64,000 nucleotides of DNA from Zoroaster sp. YZ-2022 (GCA_029582265.1 CM055819.1:5993855-6057854); one strand, 5' to 3'. Positions 1-11,800 are shown, counted from the stretch's first letter. The notes: generated from the sequence alone by a model not told the origin. Numbers and translations are program-made.

Positions 1-38
1 ATGTACCGAGTGCTACACAGGTATCAGCTGTCAAACAA
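1..38 (+). CDS. EGF exon M0, 3' end only
   Basis: The window opens inside an exon. The last codons read C-T-E-C-Y-T-G-I-S-C-Q-T, which is the C6-C7-x2-G-x2-C8 end of the module, followed by the donor gtaagt at 39. The start lies outside the window. Confidence 0.85.
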
Positions 39-180
39 GTAAGTCATTGTAAACCCTGAGTAGATTAAGCTTTTGAGTGAGAACCAAGGAGTGTCAAAAT
101 CAACCTGCAACATTCATGTGACTAAAAACTGGATCATTATTAGTTCATGTGAACTTGTATGGAAAGCTATTTGAATATCA

Positions 181-550
181 TGGAGTGCCATGGTCGAGCG
201 GTTTAGTGCATCGGATTTGTGTTCTGATGGCCGAGTCGTCAGAATGTGGGTTCGAATCCCAGCCGCGACCGGGGTGCTTGTGTCCTTGAGCAAGACACTT
301 TACCATAATTGCTTCTCTCCACCCAGGGGTAAATGGGTACCTGTGAGGGCAGAGTTGGTTGTTGTGTTTGATTAGCCCTGTATGCGCCGAAATGGCAGCA
401 ATTGAGCTGTATACTCCCAGGGAGCTGAGATGGTTTCAGGAATGATTTATGAGCTTGATGAGCAGGGGTAATAATGTAATGCGCCTTGAGCACCAGTTTG
501 GTGGATACGTGCGCTATATAAGTCCACATTATTATTATTATTATTATTTT
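181..550 (+). mobile_element. tRNA-derived SINE, sense, (ATT)n tail
   Basis: The head at about 185-265 resembles a tRNA of the Leu/Ser type, with an A box (tggtcgagcggtttagtgc) and a B box (ggttcgaatccc). A conserved body follows (cttgagcaagacacttta, the 'cccaggggtaaatgggtacct' region), and the tail gcgctatataagtcca leads into ATT repeats. It is one of about a dozen copies in the window. Confidence 0.85.
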
Positions 551-1745
551 ATCATAAATTCACTGCCAGTGATTCTTGTAAGTTCAACTTCTGTAAGTCA
601 TTCGAGCGAATGTCAGCTTTTGACGTCATAATTTGATGTGTGCAATAAGGCTGTAGGTTTACAGTTATTACGGGAACCGGATACCCGATATTGGAAATTG
701 TCCGATACCCGGTTACCCGTAAACATTTTTGTAAAAACACATAAATACTCCCGAATGTATAAAATAACCAATATGAACACAGGTTTCTCTTGTTTTATTA
801 GAGTCACAAATATGAACTTACTGTAATAATTTCACACTTATATTAAAAACTTGTAGCATATCCATTCCTCACACACATTTTATTAACAAAAAAAAAAAAC
901 TTCCATTTGTGTGGCTTAAATTTTAAGCAGTCGTTTACAGGTAATTGTAACTGGGTAATGACAGTTTCGGTCGGGTATCCCTTACCCATTGTAAATCAAC
1001 CCCAAAATAGTGAGGGACAGAATTAAACCTTTCTAGGTTTATGTTTAGGAATTTAAAAAAATTTGAGTTGACTGGAGCATGCTAGTCAAATGTAGAGATG
1101 ACCTACATGGTTCTTATCAGAACCACAATCTCACTTCACGATAGTTGAGATCCATACCACATGGTGTTACCACAAACCGTAACCGATAACAATAATCCAA
1201 CCATGCAAAGCCTCAAAACTTTCATTTTGAAGTTAACCATCCCCACAGTACATGCACGAAAGCATTATGTTAACACATACTGTTAATGCATACTGTAATG
1301 GAACCCCCCCCCCCCCTCAAGAATTCCGCCAGTCGTGAGTGATAAAAGAAATGACCGGTTAATAAAAACAACCCCCCCCAAAAAAATAATAATAATAATG
1401 ATAGAAAGACCAACTTTCCCAGTTGTTGCCACTTTCAATTCTTGGGCGGCTTCTGCTCTAACAATTAATTGCAAATAAACAAATTTACAAGGAACAGCAG
1501 TACGGATTCAAGTAAAAAAAACGTGATCGTTGAACCAGTAAAGCACATGGGGTGACAAATGCACCGCCTCTGTACTTGCGTTAAGCTAGCAATTGGTTGG
1601 AACCGAGCAAAATCGGAGATGCCCAGTATGTCTCCTGCACATGTTGGTAGTGTGCTAACATTAAAATTGGTTGAATTTGAGATGACAAGTCTGTCAAAAT
1701 CGAGGGCAATGCCCTTAGCGGATAACAACACTTTTCTGCAAAATT

Positions 1746-2206
1746 AACCCCTGAAAAGGGAAAGAATGTCGCATCTGACCTCCACTTTTTAAGGGGTTTT
1801 TGGAATTTTGTTGCAACCACTAACCAGTTAAAAAATGATTCTATCGATTTTTGGGGGTACAGAAAGCAAAAACTATCTTTAAAATCCACTTTTATGATGG
1901 TTTTTGGACTTTATTTCCCTTCTAAAAAAAATCCTCCCCATTCAGAAAATAGAAGGATCCTATTATAGTTGCCACTGCGCATGCACACTGACCGTGTTGA
2001 TCACTAATGGGGGATTTGACAAGATCAAACTGACATGACTGAGGAAGTCATCGTATACCAAAAATGCCTGATTTTTCATGAAATAAATATCCTGGAATAA
2101 TTTGAAGTATATGTCCATCATCATCCATATGTTCTCCACCTTACGAAGTAGGTATATTGAATGAGAAAAAGTGGCGGTCAGATACGACATTCTACCCCCT
2201 GAAAGT
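1746..2206. mobile_element. Inverted-repeat element, about 460 bp
   Basis: Sequence near 1763-1790 (gaatgtcgcatctgacc) is matched on the opposite strand near 2170-2195 with one or two differences, and the flanking 'cccctgaaa' also pairs. No transposase reading frame is present, so a non-autonomous DNA element is the likeliest reading. Only one copy was seen. Confidence 0.5.
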
Positions 2207-2824
2207 GTTCCCCAACCACTACAAGAGACACACTGTCAAACCAGATATACAACAGTGCATAAAATAAATCAATAAATGAACAGATATTTGAGTTAGATTA
2301 ACTCAAGTGGAATGGCCGAAACGAACCCAAGGTATTAAAATAAAAAATACAAACTTACATACAGAACAAAAAGCACAGCTACCTAGCGATGAACATGTGG
2401 CAATACCGAAAACTGAGCCCTAGAATATGACATGCTTCCTCCATGGGTTTCCCAGTCACAAGTCTTTGGTGAAAAATGTGTTCAGTGGTTTTAAGCCCCA
2501 AGACTCACAATGGGCATCTAAAAATAACACTGCAATGGTTGACAACTGTGTTAAGCACAATGAATGAACAAAAAGGGCATTATTTAAGAAAACAAAAGAC
2601 CTATTTAAACCTTACACTCTGAACCCAGCTTGAGAGGGATTGATAACAGAAAGAGGGTTTTACTATAGCAATGGGCTAGTACTTATCCTATCCTAGTATA
2701 GCCAGTTGGATTAATCCACCTAGCTAATTGCTATGGACAGCCATGCTATGGACAGCCAGCTCTAACCAAAAAAAAACACTACAAGTGTCAAAAAGAAATA
2801 AGTGTAAAATAATAGAATACAAAT

Positions 2825-3108
2825 CATTGGCGGATCCAGGGGGGGCTAAGGGGGCTGTAGCCCCCCCTAAAATCGTTTTAAAAAATTAAATAAAATAAAA
2901 AATAAAATAAAAAATAAAAAATAAAAAAGAGAGAAAAAGAGAGAGAGAGAGAGAGAGAGGGAGAGGGGAGGGGAGAACGAACTCCCATTCCTACAGTGTG
3001 CTTTGTTTTTCTCTCCCTTATTATTTCATTGTAATTTTTGTAGTACTGAAAAATAATTGTTTTTGATTCTCAGCCCCCCCCCTAAAAAATGTTCTGGATC
3101 CGCCCATG
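2825..3108. mobile_element. Non-autonomous DNA element with CAT...ATG termini and 5-bp target duplication
   Basis: The left end cattggcggatccag and the right end ctggatccgcccatg are inverted repeats. The flanks both read CAAAT (2820-2824 and 3109-3113), a 5-bp target duplication. The interior has runs of G and C next to the ends and a GA-rich stretch (about 2925-2975). A second copy lies inverted at 60073-60297. The superfamily is not assigned. Confidence 0.75.
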
Positions 3109-3259
3109 CAAATTGGGCAATAAATTCTATAGACCGATTTTTTGTTTGTTTGTTTGTTAATTACACTACATGAAACACAAAATGATCTGCGCTACACATG
3201 ATCCTTGTGACTATATATATCTGTCTGTGTGGAGCAAAAGAGTGCAGTCACTTGCATAA

Positions 3260-4240
3260 TTTTGACAATGAATGTTTCAGGTAAAACTTGTAGCTTTGCA
3301 TGGTGAAGAGGATAAGTAAGACTAATTGCGGTGACACCATGTGAAATTCTCAATTGAGTAGTAATTAGTTCTGAAAAGAACTGGAGGTACAGCTCGACGT
3401 TTCGATCAGTATGCTCTGATCGTCCTCAGGAGAATGCCGGACTCTGGGAGATGCCGCTGCTTAAGTAGACTGCTGGGGGATGAATGTTTTGTCAGTCCTC
3501 GTTCAGTCCTTATTCAGTCTGGTGAAGGCTACAAGATTTAAGTAAGACTAATTGCGGTGACACCATGTGAAATTCTCTATTGAGTAGTAATTAGTTCTGA
3601 AAAGAACTGGAAGTTCTGGAGTCTACAAGATTTGATTTGTGTCTTCAGGCGTGGCAGAGGTTAAGTAATGCACGTGTACTAGATTAAGTAATGCACGTAA
3701 AAGAACCCAGAACACTTATCGTGGAAGTGTAAGGGGTTTACCCCGGTGTTTCTGGTTCACATTGCAAGCGCCCTTGTTTACAGGTTTCCTCAGGCTTTCG
3801 AGCTTACAGTGCTTAAGTGCGCTTTTCTGAGGCATCCCTTGGTTTCATTACCAGAAATGATTAATAATAATAATAATAATAATAGGCCTAATAATAAAAG
3901 AGGTTTTCTTTTGCCTGATTTATAATTGGTTATTGTATTCAATTCAAGACGGTCTGCAGTGACACCGTGTAGAATTTCTCTTTTGAGGAGTAAATAGTTC
4001 TGAAAAGAACCAGTTGGTTACAACTCGACATTTCAATCATTATGCTCTGATCATCTTCAGGAGAACGAAGACGATCAGAAGACATTCTCCTGAAGACGAT
4101 CAGAGCATACTGATCAAAATGTCAAGTCGTAACTAACTGGTGCTTTCCAAAACTATTTACTACTCAAAAGAAAATTTCTACACGGTGTCACCGCAAACAG
4201 TCTTTACTTATCCTTTTCACCATGCAAAACTACAAGTCTT
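3260..4240. repeat. Dispersed repeat cluster with internal palindromes
   Basis: It contains several copies, in both orientations, of a family that recurs at about 8565-8670, 14950-15105, 26000-26110 and 41870-41920. Marks are 'gacgatcagagcatactgatc', 'aacgtcgagttgtaac', 'cagttcttttcagaac' and 'acatggtgtcaccgcaa'. Near 4060-4120 two opposed copies meet and form a short hairpin. The AAT microsatellite at about 3862-3882 is inside. Confidence 0.65.
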
Positions 4241-4335
4241 ATGTATTCAATTAGTAAATTATCATGTTGTCATTCACTATACACCATTTATTTTTCAGTT
4301 GTAAACAATGAGTTTTTTTTTTCATCCTCATTTAG

Positions 4336-4458
4336 GAAAGAACCAGTGTGATCCCAACCCCTGTGCCAACAATGGTTTTTGTGTCCCTGATATTAATTCC
4401 TGTCTGACGCATACATGTCAGTGTACCGGCTGCTTCACTGGTAACCTCTGCCAAACTG
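4336..4458 (+). CDS. EGF exon M1
   Basis: Acceptor tttag, donor gtgagt, 41 codons. The module opens K-N-Q-C rather than the common V-D-P-C and has N-N-G-F-C at C3 and G-C-F-T-G at C7. The N-G-F-C at C3 is shared with M12 and approached by M22 (N-G-A-F-C), supporting their equivalent places in the exon block. Confidence 0.9.
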
Positions 4459-5311
4459 GTGAGTTTTTGTATTAAAACCCTAACCACCCCAAACCCATCA
4501 AACTCCAACAGCTGGTTGTGTTGCATTTTGATGGACTCAGTACTGTATAGCCCAATGCATGGTGATGGATTTTGGTGGTTTCAGGAAGGTTCCTAGCCAA
4601 AACCATTACGGGGTTAGTGTAGTTGTACACAACTGTAGTTGGTACGCTAAAAATCGCTAGGTGGCGCTATACTGCCCGTTTTTCGTTTTTTACCGGTAGC
4701 AGGGGGGTCATTGTGTATGCGCGCAATGCATTGTTGGGAAAACGTCACGAGGCCAGCAGTTTCCATGTTTACTAGTTCAATCTTGCATTTTTCCAAACTT
4801 AAAATGTCCCTAAAATCTCGCCAATGCAAGTTGCATGGTTTTAAACTTCAGAAGAGGCATCTGTAGGTGGCATAGAATCTTGGAGGTGAGTTTGAAGAGC
4901 ATTTGTCATATTTGGGACACCTTTTTGGGGTACAGAACATTGCCTGCTCGATATCGATACTTGTCCATACAGGACTACCATGGGCATTCACTACAGCGCT
5001 ACTACCGTCCGTTAATGACAGAAGTTGTAAAAGTCAGGTAGTAGGGCTGCGGTCACCACAGCTACATGTACGGAGGGAAATGAGATTTAATCAGGAGGAC
5101 CCTGACGCAGTATATAACATAATACAAGGAGGGGGCCTTGAGAGCTAGGGGTTAGGGTTAATGTACGATAACGGATTATGAATATCCCCCCTCTCTCCCC
5201 GTCTAGTGTTTAGTGTTTTGCATGCGGCTGAGAATATTTATTACAAATGTTTCCAAGGACGTCTTTGGTTTCTTCAGTTCCTAATGAATATAAGTACTTT
5301 TTATTTGATAG
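4459..5311 (+). other. Intron M1-M2
   Basis: The first 160 bases carry a degraded relative of the 87-bp-repeat TTAA element (near 4475-4620, 'accccaaacccatcaaactccaac'). Beyond that I see no repeat or gene I can identify. Confidence 0.5.
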
Positions 5312-5434
5312 ATATTGATCCATGTCGGAATAATCCGTGTCAAGCCGGAGGAGCTTGTACACCATTGAGTGGAGACTGTTCCCGATACTCCTGTGACTGT
5401 CCTAACTGCTTCCAAGGCTCCAATTGTCAAGACA
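5312..5434 (+). CDS. EGF exon M2
   Basis: Acceptor gatag, donor gtaagt, 41 codons. Opens I-D-P-C, with Q-A-G-G-A-C at C2-C3 and N-C-F-Q-G at C7. It holds the same block position as M13 and M23, but its C3-C4 loop is two residues longer than theirs. Confidence 0.92.
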
Positions 5435-5933
5435 GTAAGTAGAAATACAATTATATTCCGACATTCAATTTTAACCTACCTCTTGTATTTTGTAATTTGT
5501 ATTTTATTGTTATCCTCGGACATATTTTCAGCAAGTACGTATTTCAAATGGCATAATTTGTTCTGTGTTTATTGACGATAAGAGTTACTATAAAAGCCTG
5601 CACAAATTAACTTGATTGTTTCAAAAATCTTTCGAAAAACCATACACCTCTACGCAAATACCACAGTGCACACACGCAAGGCGATGTGCGTAATGCATTC
5701 TGGTCTAACCGTCGGCGAAATACTGCAAACCTGACCGTACCTCCCCATTGTATTATATGTCACTGTTGCAACCACACTGAAGAACAGCTAGCTATGCTTT
5801 GTGGTGATTTGTTGCTGATGAGGCATATGCTGCCGTATATATTTATTCCTGTACTTACAACATACGTAGATCATGAATATTTTTGATTTGGGGACCACTG
5901 CGTGTTTACGCAATGACAAGAACAAGAACAAGG

Positions 5934-6235
5934 CCTGTGATTTCTCAGGTATTTTCCTGATTTCTGGATTTTTTTAAATTTTTACAAATCTCCCTTTGCC
6001 TCAAATTTTCTTGAAAGAAGAGAAGTAGCCACCAAGGAAAGAAAGAAGTAGCCTGTATTGTGTCCAAACCTCTAGTTTCTTGTTTGTGGGGATGTGGAGA
6101 GTCTGTAAATCCTCCAAAATTAAACATCCAGGATGTTCAGGGGCTGGGTCCTCTAGACCAAAGGGAGACCCGTTACCCATTTTTTTTTTCAGGATTATTT
6201 ACTTCTGTCAAACCACACCCCTACAAGAACTGTCT
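5934..6235 (+). mobile_element. Dispersed 'tgatttctcagg' element
   Basis: It begins near 'ggcctgtgatttctcagg', passes 'ctccctttgcctcaaattttcttgaaag' and 'gtccaaacctctagtttcttg', and ends near 'ctctagaccaaagggagac' and 'caaaccacacccc'. Other copies lie near 8822, 9993, 19893, 21146, 23625, 39850, 50020 and 56512. It has no coding capacity; the class is unknown. Confidence 0.65.
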
Positions 6236-6318
6236 CTCATGGTTTGTAGACATTTTTAAAGAAATAAACTTGTCAATTTTTTTTTGATAATTCTGTGATT
6301 GTTTTTGATTTGTCCTAG

Positions 6319-6441
6319 GGGTCGATTTATGCCAAACATCCAACTTCTGTTTGAACGGAGCGACATGCAACCAGCGAGCTGATTGCACTGGTATTACATG
6401 TGATTGTATACCGTGCTATGCTGGCGTGTACTGTGAACGAC
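6319..6441 (+). CDS. EGF exon M3
   Basis: Acceptor cctag, donor gtaaga, 41 codons. Opens V-D-L-C-Q-T with five residues between C1 and C2, and has L-N-G-A-T-C at C3, which fits the C2-x4-S/T-C3 O-fucose motif. It matches M14 closely and M24 more weakly (all have I-T-C or T-I-C at C5), and is the best marker of the ten-exon block. Confidence 0.92.
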
Positions 6442-6734
6442 GTAAGATATTAACCTGTCATTATATTATAGCAGAAGTCTCTTACCTACATGAAGTGTGC
6501 CATGCCACTGGTCTACGACAAGAAACCATAAAATCTGATTTCTTTAAAAAAATTTTTAATAAGGCCGTAACATAACATCTCAAATGTTATTCGTCTGAAA
6601 ATTAAAACAATTGCTAACCAGCTAACCAAAACCAATATTTAAAAAAAAATTGTTTATCACCCGACGTAAGAATTTCATCAAACTAAAAATATCGCGGCAC
6701 CCGCTGCTATATAGGATTCTAGCCAGCCAATCGA

Positions 6735-6930
6735 CATCGGGCAAGCTCGGTGGTCGAGAGGTTAAGACGTCTGCACTAGTAGGCAGGAGGTCATGGGTTC
6801 AAATCCCGCCCGAGTCGCCTGTGAAGTTTTTTCCACAGACACTCGGAAAGCACCGAGTATACAGTGCTATACACACGTCGGTGTAGGGCAAAATTAAGTC
6901 ACTTGTTTATCACCCGACGCAAGAATTTCA
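6735..6930 (+). mobile_element. Second SINE family, tRNA-headed, sense
   Basis: The head ggtggtcgagaggttaagacg and ggttcaaatcccgcc look like tRNA A and B boxes. The body holds 'cactcggaaagcaccgagtata' and the end 'tttatcacccgacgcaagaatttcatc'. Antisense copies lie at about 21236-21440 and 42815-42990, and fragments at about 43080-43165 and 62766-62806. This is a pseudogene-like tRNA copy, not a tRNA gene. Confidence 0.7.
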
Positions 6931-7339
6931 TCAAACTATAAAATAATTCTCGATGTTATGTGGAGAAGTACAAAATGTACAAACTCTGCATACAAATACA
7001 CACACTTTTTGCCTGGGCAGGAAATCACCCTGGTACTCTAAAGGTCATGCACAGTGTAAACAAGTCATATGGTCTATGTGTATTCGATTTAATAATTGAA
7101 TTATAACAACATATAGTTGTCTAGTAAGATTTGCTGTGACACCATGTATTGAAATCAACTCTTTTGAGTAATGACGGTTCTGAGAAGAGCCCTCCCTACT
7201 CAAAAGATATTCTTTCAATTCATGGGGTCATCGCTAATCTTATTATACCTATGCCCACCATGCATAGCCTTAAGTCACGATCGACGGGGCGTGAAATCAG
7301 TGCGCTAGCTTTAGATTAACTCATCAGTGACTGAAAATA

Positions 7340-7678
7340 ATCACTATGAATAACTTTACCCTGAAAATTCCCTGAAAATCTGTTTTACCGTGAAATAAAT
7401 AGTTCACGGCGATTTCATGACGACACAACACCGTGAAAACGCCATGAAATACTCTTGGGATTTCTTCGCCGTGAAAACGCCGTGAAAATACCATGAACTT
7501 ATTGTGGCAGTTTTGGGGCAGCTCATTTAATTCTCGAGAGCGCTGTGAATTTGCTGTGAAATCACAGGAACATTATTGCCAATATCTGAGAGGAAATTGC
7601 AGTGAAATTATGGTGAACTGTTATTTCACGGCAAAACAGATTTTCAGGGCATTTTCAGGGTAAAGTTATTCATAGGGT
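7340..7678. mobile_element. Long-terminal-inverted-repeat MITE (tatgaataac family)
   Basis: The left arm 'tatgaataactttaccctg' with 'tctgttttaccgtgaaata' is mirrored at the right by 'ttcacggcaaaacagattt' and 'ggtaaagttattcata'. The interior is rich in ccgtgaaa words. Other copies are at about 14340-14906 and 49098-49443. It has no reading frame. Confidence 0.75.
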
Positions 7679-7791
7679 ATTGCCGTTGCTGCTGCATAAA
7701 TGAGCCAGCAATTTTCAGTCACTGTGTTCATCTTAAATTAGGACACCGATTCCATGCCCTGTTGAAAGTCTGCTCTGATCGTGACGACAAT

Positions 7792-8168
7792 AATAATAAT
7801 AATAATAATAATAATGTGTGGATTTATATAGCGCACGTATCCACCAACTGAGTGGTGCTCAAGGCGCATATATTATTACCCCTGCTCATCAGGCTCATAA
7901 GGCTCATAAGGCTCATAAATCATTCCTGAAACCATCTCAGCTCCCTGGGGAGTATACAGCTCAATTGCTGCCATTACAGCGCATATAGGGCTAATCAACC
8001 AACTCTGCCCTCACAGGTACCCATTTAACCCCTGGGTGGAGAGAAGCAATTATGGTTAAGTGTCTTGCTCAAGGACACAAGTGTCACGGCCGGGTTTCGA
8101 ACCCACATTCTGCTGCTAACACCAGAACTTGAGTCCGGTAAGCTAGACTGCTCGGCCACGACACTCCA
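7792..8168 (-). mobile_element. tRNA-derived SINE, antisense
   Basis: It reads (AAT)n, then gtgtggatttatatagcgc, through the conserved body, to the tRNA-like head ending ggccacgacactcca at 8168. It lies about 90 bases before M4. A partial palindromic element (7680-7790) abuts it. Confidence 0.85.
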
Positions 8169-8256
8169 CAATGCCCCTTATTTAACATAGTTTTTTACAG
8201 CTCTGGTTGAATATACAAGTCAATTAATGTAGATAATGGGTTTTGTCTATATACAG

Positions 8257-8370
8257 GTATTGATTACTGTGCTAGTAACCCTTGCATGAACGGTGGTGTT
8301 TGTTTGAACGGTTGCCCTGGTTACACGTGTCAGTGTAGCTCATGTTGGACTGGTCCCGACTGTTCCATAC
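8257..8370 (+). CDS. EGF exon M4
   Basis: Acceptor tacag, donor gtaagt, 38 codons. This is one of the shortest modules, with only three residues between C3 and C4 (L-N-G). C1-A-S-N-P-C2 fits the O-glucose motif C-x-S-x-P-C. Equivalent to M15 and M25, which share N-x-C-P-x-Y and a tryptophan after C7. Confidence 0.92.
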
Positions 8371-8821
8371 GTAAGTATCCCAATAAATACCATGTCATTT
8401 CATTCAGGCCTGTAGTTTCTGGGAAATCTTTACAAGTCTCCCTTAGCCACAAAAATCTCTTGAAAGCAACCCATGTCAGAATTCAGGAACGTGTAGTCAT
8501 CAAGCCCCTAATTCCTGTACTCAGTACTTATGTACCTGCTCGAGCTGTTTTCAGAGGTACCAACTGATGACGATCAGGAGCATACTGATCGAAACGTCGA
8601 GTTGTAACCTCCAGGTCTTTTCAGAACCGCAATTAGTCTTACTTATCCTCTTCACCATGCAAAGCTACAAATTTTACCTGTGAGATGTGTAAGTTATTAT
8701 TCACAATGATTCCATTTTTGCATTCAGGATTATTTCGTATGATGTGTAGGTTCATGTCGATTAATAATTACTAAGTTTGCAAGTATTCTGATGGCTGACT
8801 CTTCATCTTTTTTGCCAATAG

Positions 8822-8995
8822 CAAGCCTGTGATTTCTCAGGATTTGTCCTGATTTCAGGATATTTTAGAAATCTCCTTTTGCCTCAAAATCTTCTTGCCA
8901 CCAAGGAAAGAAAGAAGTAGCCTGTATTGTGTCTAAACCTCACCTCAAGTGGGGATGTGGAGAGTCTGTAAATCCTCCAAAACTCAACAGAAATT
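8822..8995 (+). mobile_element. Truncated dispersed 'tgatttctcagg' element
   Basis: Starts 'agcctgtgatttctcagg' and stops after 'gtctgtaaatcctccaaaac'; the ctctagaccaaag end is missing. See the copy at 5934 for the family. Confidence 0.6.
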
Positions 8996-9214
8996 GACTC
9001 AGTACCAAGCTTTCTAATGTCTTGCGTAAATCCTTAAAGGAAAGGGTGGTCAATGTATTTCCATTGGGCTTCTGATGATCGTTTGGAGCTACCGCAAATC
9101 TTACTTAGCTTCAAATCCTACTTAGCTTCAAATTCTACTTATTTTTCTAAGGTTTGTAAAGTTTTTTTGATAATTGTATTTTATATATGAGCACGAACTT
9201 GTTTTTTATTTCAG

Positions 9215-9328
9215 CCGTTGCCGCTTGCACTAATACATTATGTCAAAACGGCGGTGTTTGTGAGGAGTTCTGTTCCTTTGCTATATGTACCTGCCCAGCA
9301 TGCTATGTGGGTGTCAACTGTGAGATAA
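9215..9328 (+). CDS. EGF exon M5
   Basis: Acceptor ttcag, donor gtaagt, 38 codons. Opens V-A-A-C and has a short C3-C4 loop (E-E-F) followed by C-S-F-A-I-C. M16 has the matching V-N-Y-C-S-Y-Y-I-C, and M26 is also 38 codons, so these three are block equivalents. Confidence 0.92.
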   Translation, partial: PLPLALIHYVKTAVFVRSSVPLLYVPAQHAMWVSTVR

Positions 9329-9992
9329 GTAAGTGGTTTGGTCGTCAAATACCTAAACATTTAAAGATTTCCTCTCATTTTGTCTCTCTTTTGTCGGTCA
9401 TTTCTGTAGAATTTATGTTGAGCCCCATCATAAATTCATTTAGGCACATATTTACGGTTAAAACTATAGCTTCTGACCATTTTGTTATGAAATAACTAAT
9501 TGCAAATGAAACGATGGATGTGCCGATAAAAATAAAAAAATTCAGGAGTTTACTGGTAAAGAGGGAGTTCTAAGCGAAAATTAATAATTGATGTTTCCTG
9601 ATTTAGAGAGGTTATGTCAATATACATTTTATTATCTGAACTCGAGGTAAAATATTGTAAAAAAGTCACTTTCTCCAAGCCCCTTTTTTGTGTCCAATTC
9701 AGAAAAAGACCAGTGTCCACTGGGTGGAAAGCAAATAGTCCGCCTGTGATTAAAAATTGCCTTCCTGATGTCACGCACTTGCAAAGGCACCCTTCAGTGG
9801 ACAAAATAACTCGAGTATTGGCCAGTTATTTTGTAATAACACTGAAAATATCGGCGCTGTTGCATGTGTAAACGTAAGAGAGACCATTTGGTTTCCTCGA
9901 GTGGATCTTACGCTTTTCTGAATTCGAGACAAAAGGAGTTTTGGACAAAGTGACTTTTTATAATATTTTTACCTTGGATTTGATATCAAAAA

Positions 9993-10285
9993 CAGGCCAG
10001 TGATTTCTCAGGATTTTTCCTGATTTCAGGATTTTTTTTACAAATCTCCTTCTGCCTCAAAATTTTCTTGAAAGAAGAGAAGTAGCCACCAAGGGAAGAA
10101 AGAAGTAGCCTGTATTGTGTCCAAGCCTCTAGTTTCTTGTTTGTGGAGATGTAGAGAGTCTGTAAATCCTCCACAATTAAACATCCAGGAGGTTCAGGGG
10201 GCTTTGTCCTGTAGACCAAAGGGAGACCTAGGCCTGCTACCCATTTTTCAGGATTTTTTACCCGTGTCATATCACACCCATGTCA
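9993..10285 (+). mobile_element. Dispersed 'tgatttctcagg' element
   Basis: A near complete copy from 'aggccagtgatttctcagg' to 'gtcatatcacacccatg'. A TTAA element begins 75 bases downstream. The preceding stretch 9330-9990 has no repeat I can name. Confidence 0.6.
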
Positions 10286-10360
10286 TATCACACCCATGAA
10301 AAAAAAATGATGTTGTTTCATTATGACATAACGTCGCTTAATATGTGAATATGTCAATTA

Positions 10361-11319
10361 TTAACCCTAACCTTCCCAAATCCTCCCAAATCCTCTTTGC
10401 TAAATTGAAGGATTTTGAAGGATTGAGGTTACATGCTACATGCTCTTGGCTAAAGTGAAGGATTTTGGAGGATTGAGGTTATTAGGCATACTTGCCTTTC
10501 CATGGTACATGTACATCCATGTTTGTTGTAGTGATTGCAAGGTCATTGCTTGGGTCAGTGGACACTGTTTATTACTCCATGCATGCAGGGAGGGTCCCTG
10601 GCCATGTACATGTATCACAGATTAGAAACACATGTGTGCATACATGTCATGTGCTTGCTTTATTACTGAAGGATTTTGGAGGATTCAGGTTATGTGTAAG
10701 CAAATGGGCCTAGGGAGTTAGGAAGGATTCAGGTTATGTGTAAGCAAATGGGAAGGATTCAGGTTATGTGTAAGCAAATGGACCTTAGGGTTAGGGTTAA
10801 TATTTGACCCCCTCTTTAAATTAGCAAAAACACAAGAGATACATATTTCATGTATCACAGATTAGAAACACATGTGTGCATACATGTCATGTGCTTGCTT
10901 TACTAATGAAGGATTTTGGAGGATTCAGGTTATGTGTAAGCAAATGGGCCTAGTGAGTTAGGAAGGATTCAGGTTATGTGTAAGCAAATGGGCCTAGGGA
11001 GTTAGGAAGGATTCAGGTTATGTGTAAGCAAATGGGCCTAGGGAGTTAGGAAGGATTCAGGTTATGTGTAAGCAAATGGGTCTAGGGAGTTAGGAAGGAT
11101 TCAGGTTATGTGTAAGCAAATGGGCCTAGGGAGTTAGGAAGGATTCAGGTTATGTGTAAGCAAATGGGCCTAGGGAGTTAGGAAGGATTCAGGTTATGTG
11201 TAAGCAAATGGGCCTAGGGAGTTAGGAAGGATTCAGGTTATGTGTAAGCAAATGGACCGAGGGAGTTAGGAAGGATTCAGGTTATGTGTAAGCAAATGGA
11301 CCGAGGGAGTTAGGGTTAA
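10361..11319. mobile_element. TTAA-flanked element with 44-bp tandem repeat, partly duplicated
   Basis: Begins TTAACCCTAACC at 10361. It carries 'gaaggattttggaggattgagg' words, then a 44-bp unit (ggaaggattcaggttatgtg plus taagcaaatgggcctaggga): about three copies up to 10790 and about nine from 10915 to 11310. Ends of the form TTAGGGTTAA occur twice, at 10791-10800 and 11310-11319, each followed by the same 50-base flank, so a block of about 520 bp is duplicated. TTAACCC...GGGTTAA termini fit a piggyBac-type non-autonomous element. Confidence 0.7.
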
Positions 11320-11475
11320 TATTTGCTTAGACCCCCTCTTTAAAATAGCAAAAACACGAGAGATACATATTTCATGGCTTTGAACTCCAAAGATTGAAAC
11401 AAAACCAAAAACAAGGGAAGTGTGCCTCATTTAATGATTTCATTGTTAATAACTTCATTCTTGATCCCTACCCAG

Positions 11476-11595
11476 GATTGAATGCATGTGCGGGTAATCC
11501 ATGTATTAATGGAGGGACATGCTTTGAGTCGGCTGATTGTACGACATACAACTGCCAGTGTCCCAACTGCATTGAAGGAAACAATTGCGAAACAA
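11476..11595 (+). CDS. EGF exon M6
   Basis: Acceptor cccag, donor gtaagt, 40 codons. Has I-N-G-G-T-C (O-fucose motif) and a five-residue C3-C4 loop F-E-S-A-D. Equivalent to M17 (same length, loop Q-T-S-P-D). The residue after C7 is isoleucine instead of the usual aromatic. Confidence 0.92.
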
Positions 11596-11603
11596 GTAAG
11601 TCT

Positions 11604-11800
11604 TTAAAGGGACAATACCGTCACGATCAACAGGGCATGGAATCGGAGTGCTGGTTTTAGATTAACTCAGTGACTGAAAATAATGCCCACATGATAAGGT
11701 CATATTACCGTTGCTGCTGCATAAATGAACCATTAATTTTCAGTCACTGTGTTAAACTAGGACACTGATTCCATGCCCTGTTGAACGTCTGTACCTCTAA
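11604..11800. mobile_element. Palindromic MITE (gggcatggaatcgg family)
   Basis: Begins nine bases after the M6 donor with 'aaagggacaataccgtcacg' and 'cagggcatggaatcgg', and is mirrored near 11755-11790 by 'ccgattccatgccctgttga'-type sequence. Other copies: about 12975-13170, 22870-23055, 31402-31625, 36640-36856, 38617-38825, 53491-53716 and 62088-62305. Confidence 0.75.

Larger units (their letters stand above)
39..4335 (+). other. Longest intron, M0 to M1 (4.3 kb)
   Basis: I see no EGF exon here on either strand. It contains a SINE (181-550), an AT-rich stretch with pyrimidine-poor sequence, a terminal-inverted-repeat element (about 1746-2206), a CAT...ATG element (2825-3108) and pieces of a dispersed repeat carrying the 'gatcagagcatactgatc' palindrome (about 3260-4240). 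The stretch 2207-2824 shows nothing recognisable. Confidence 0.7.
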
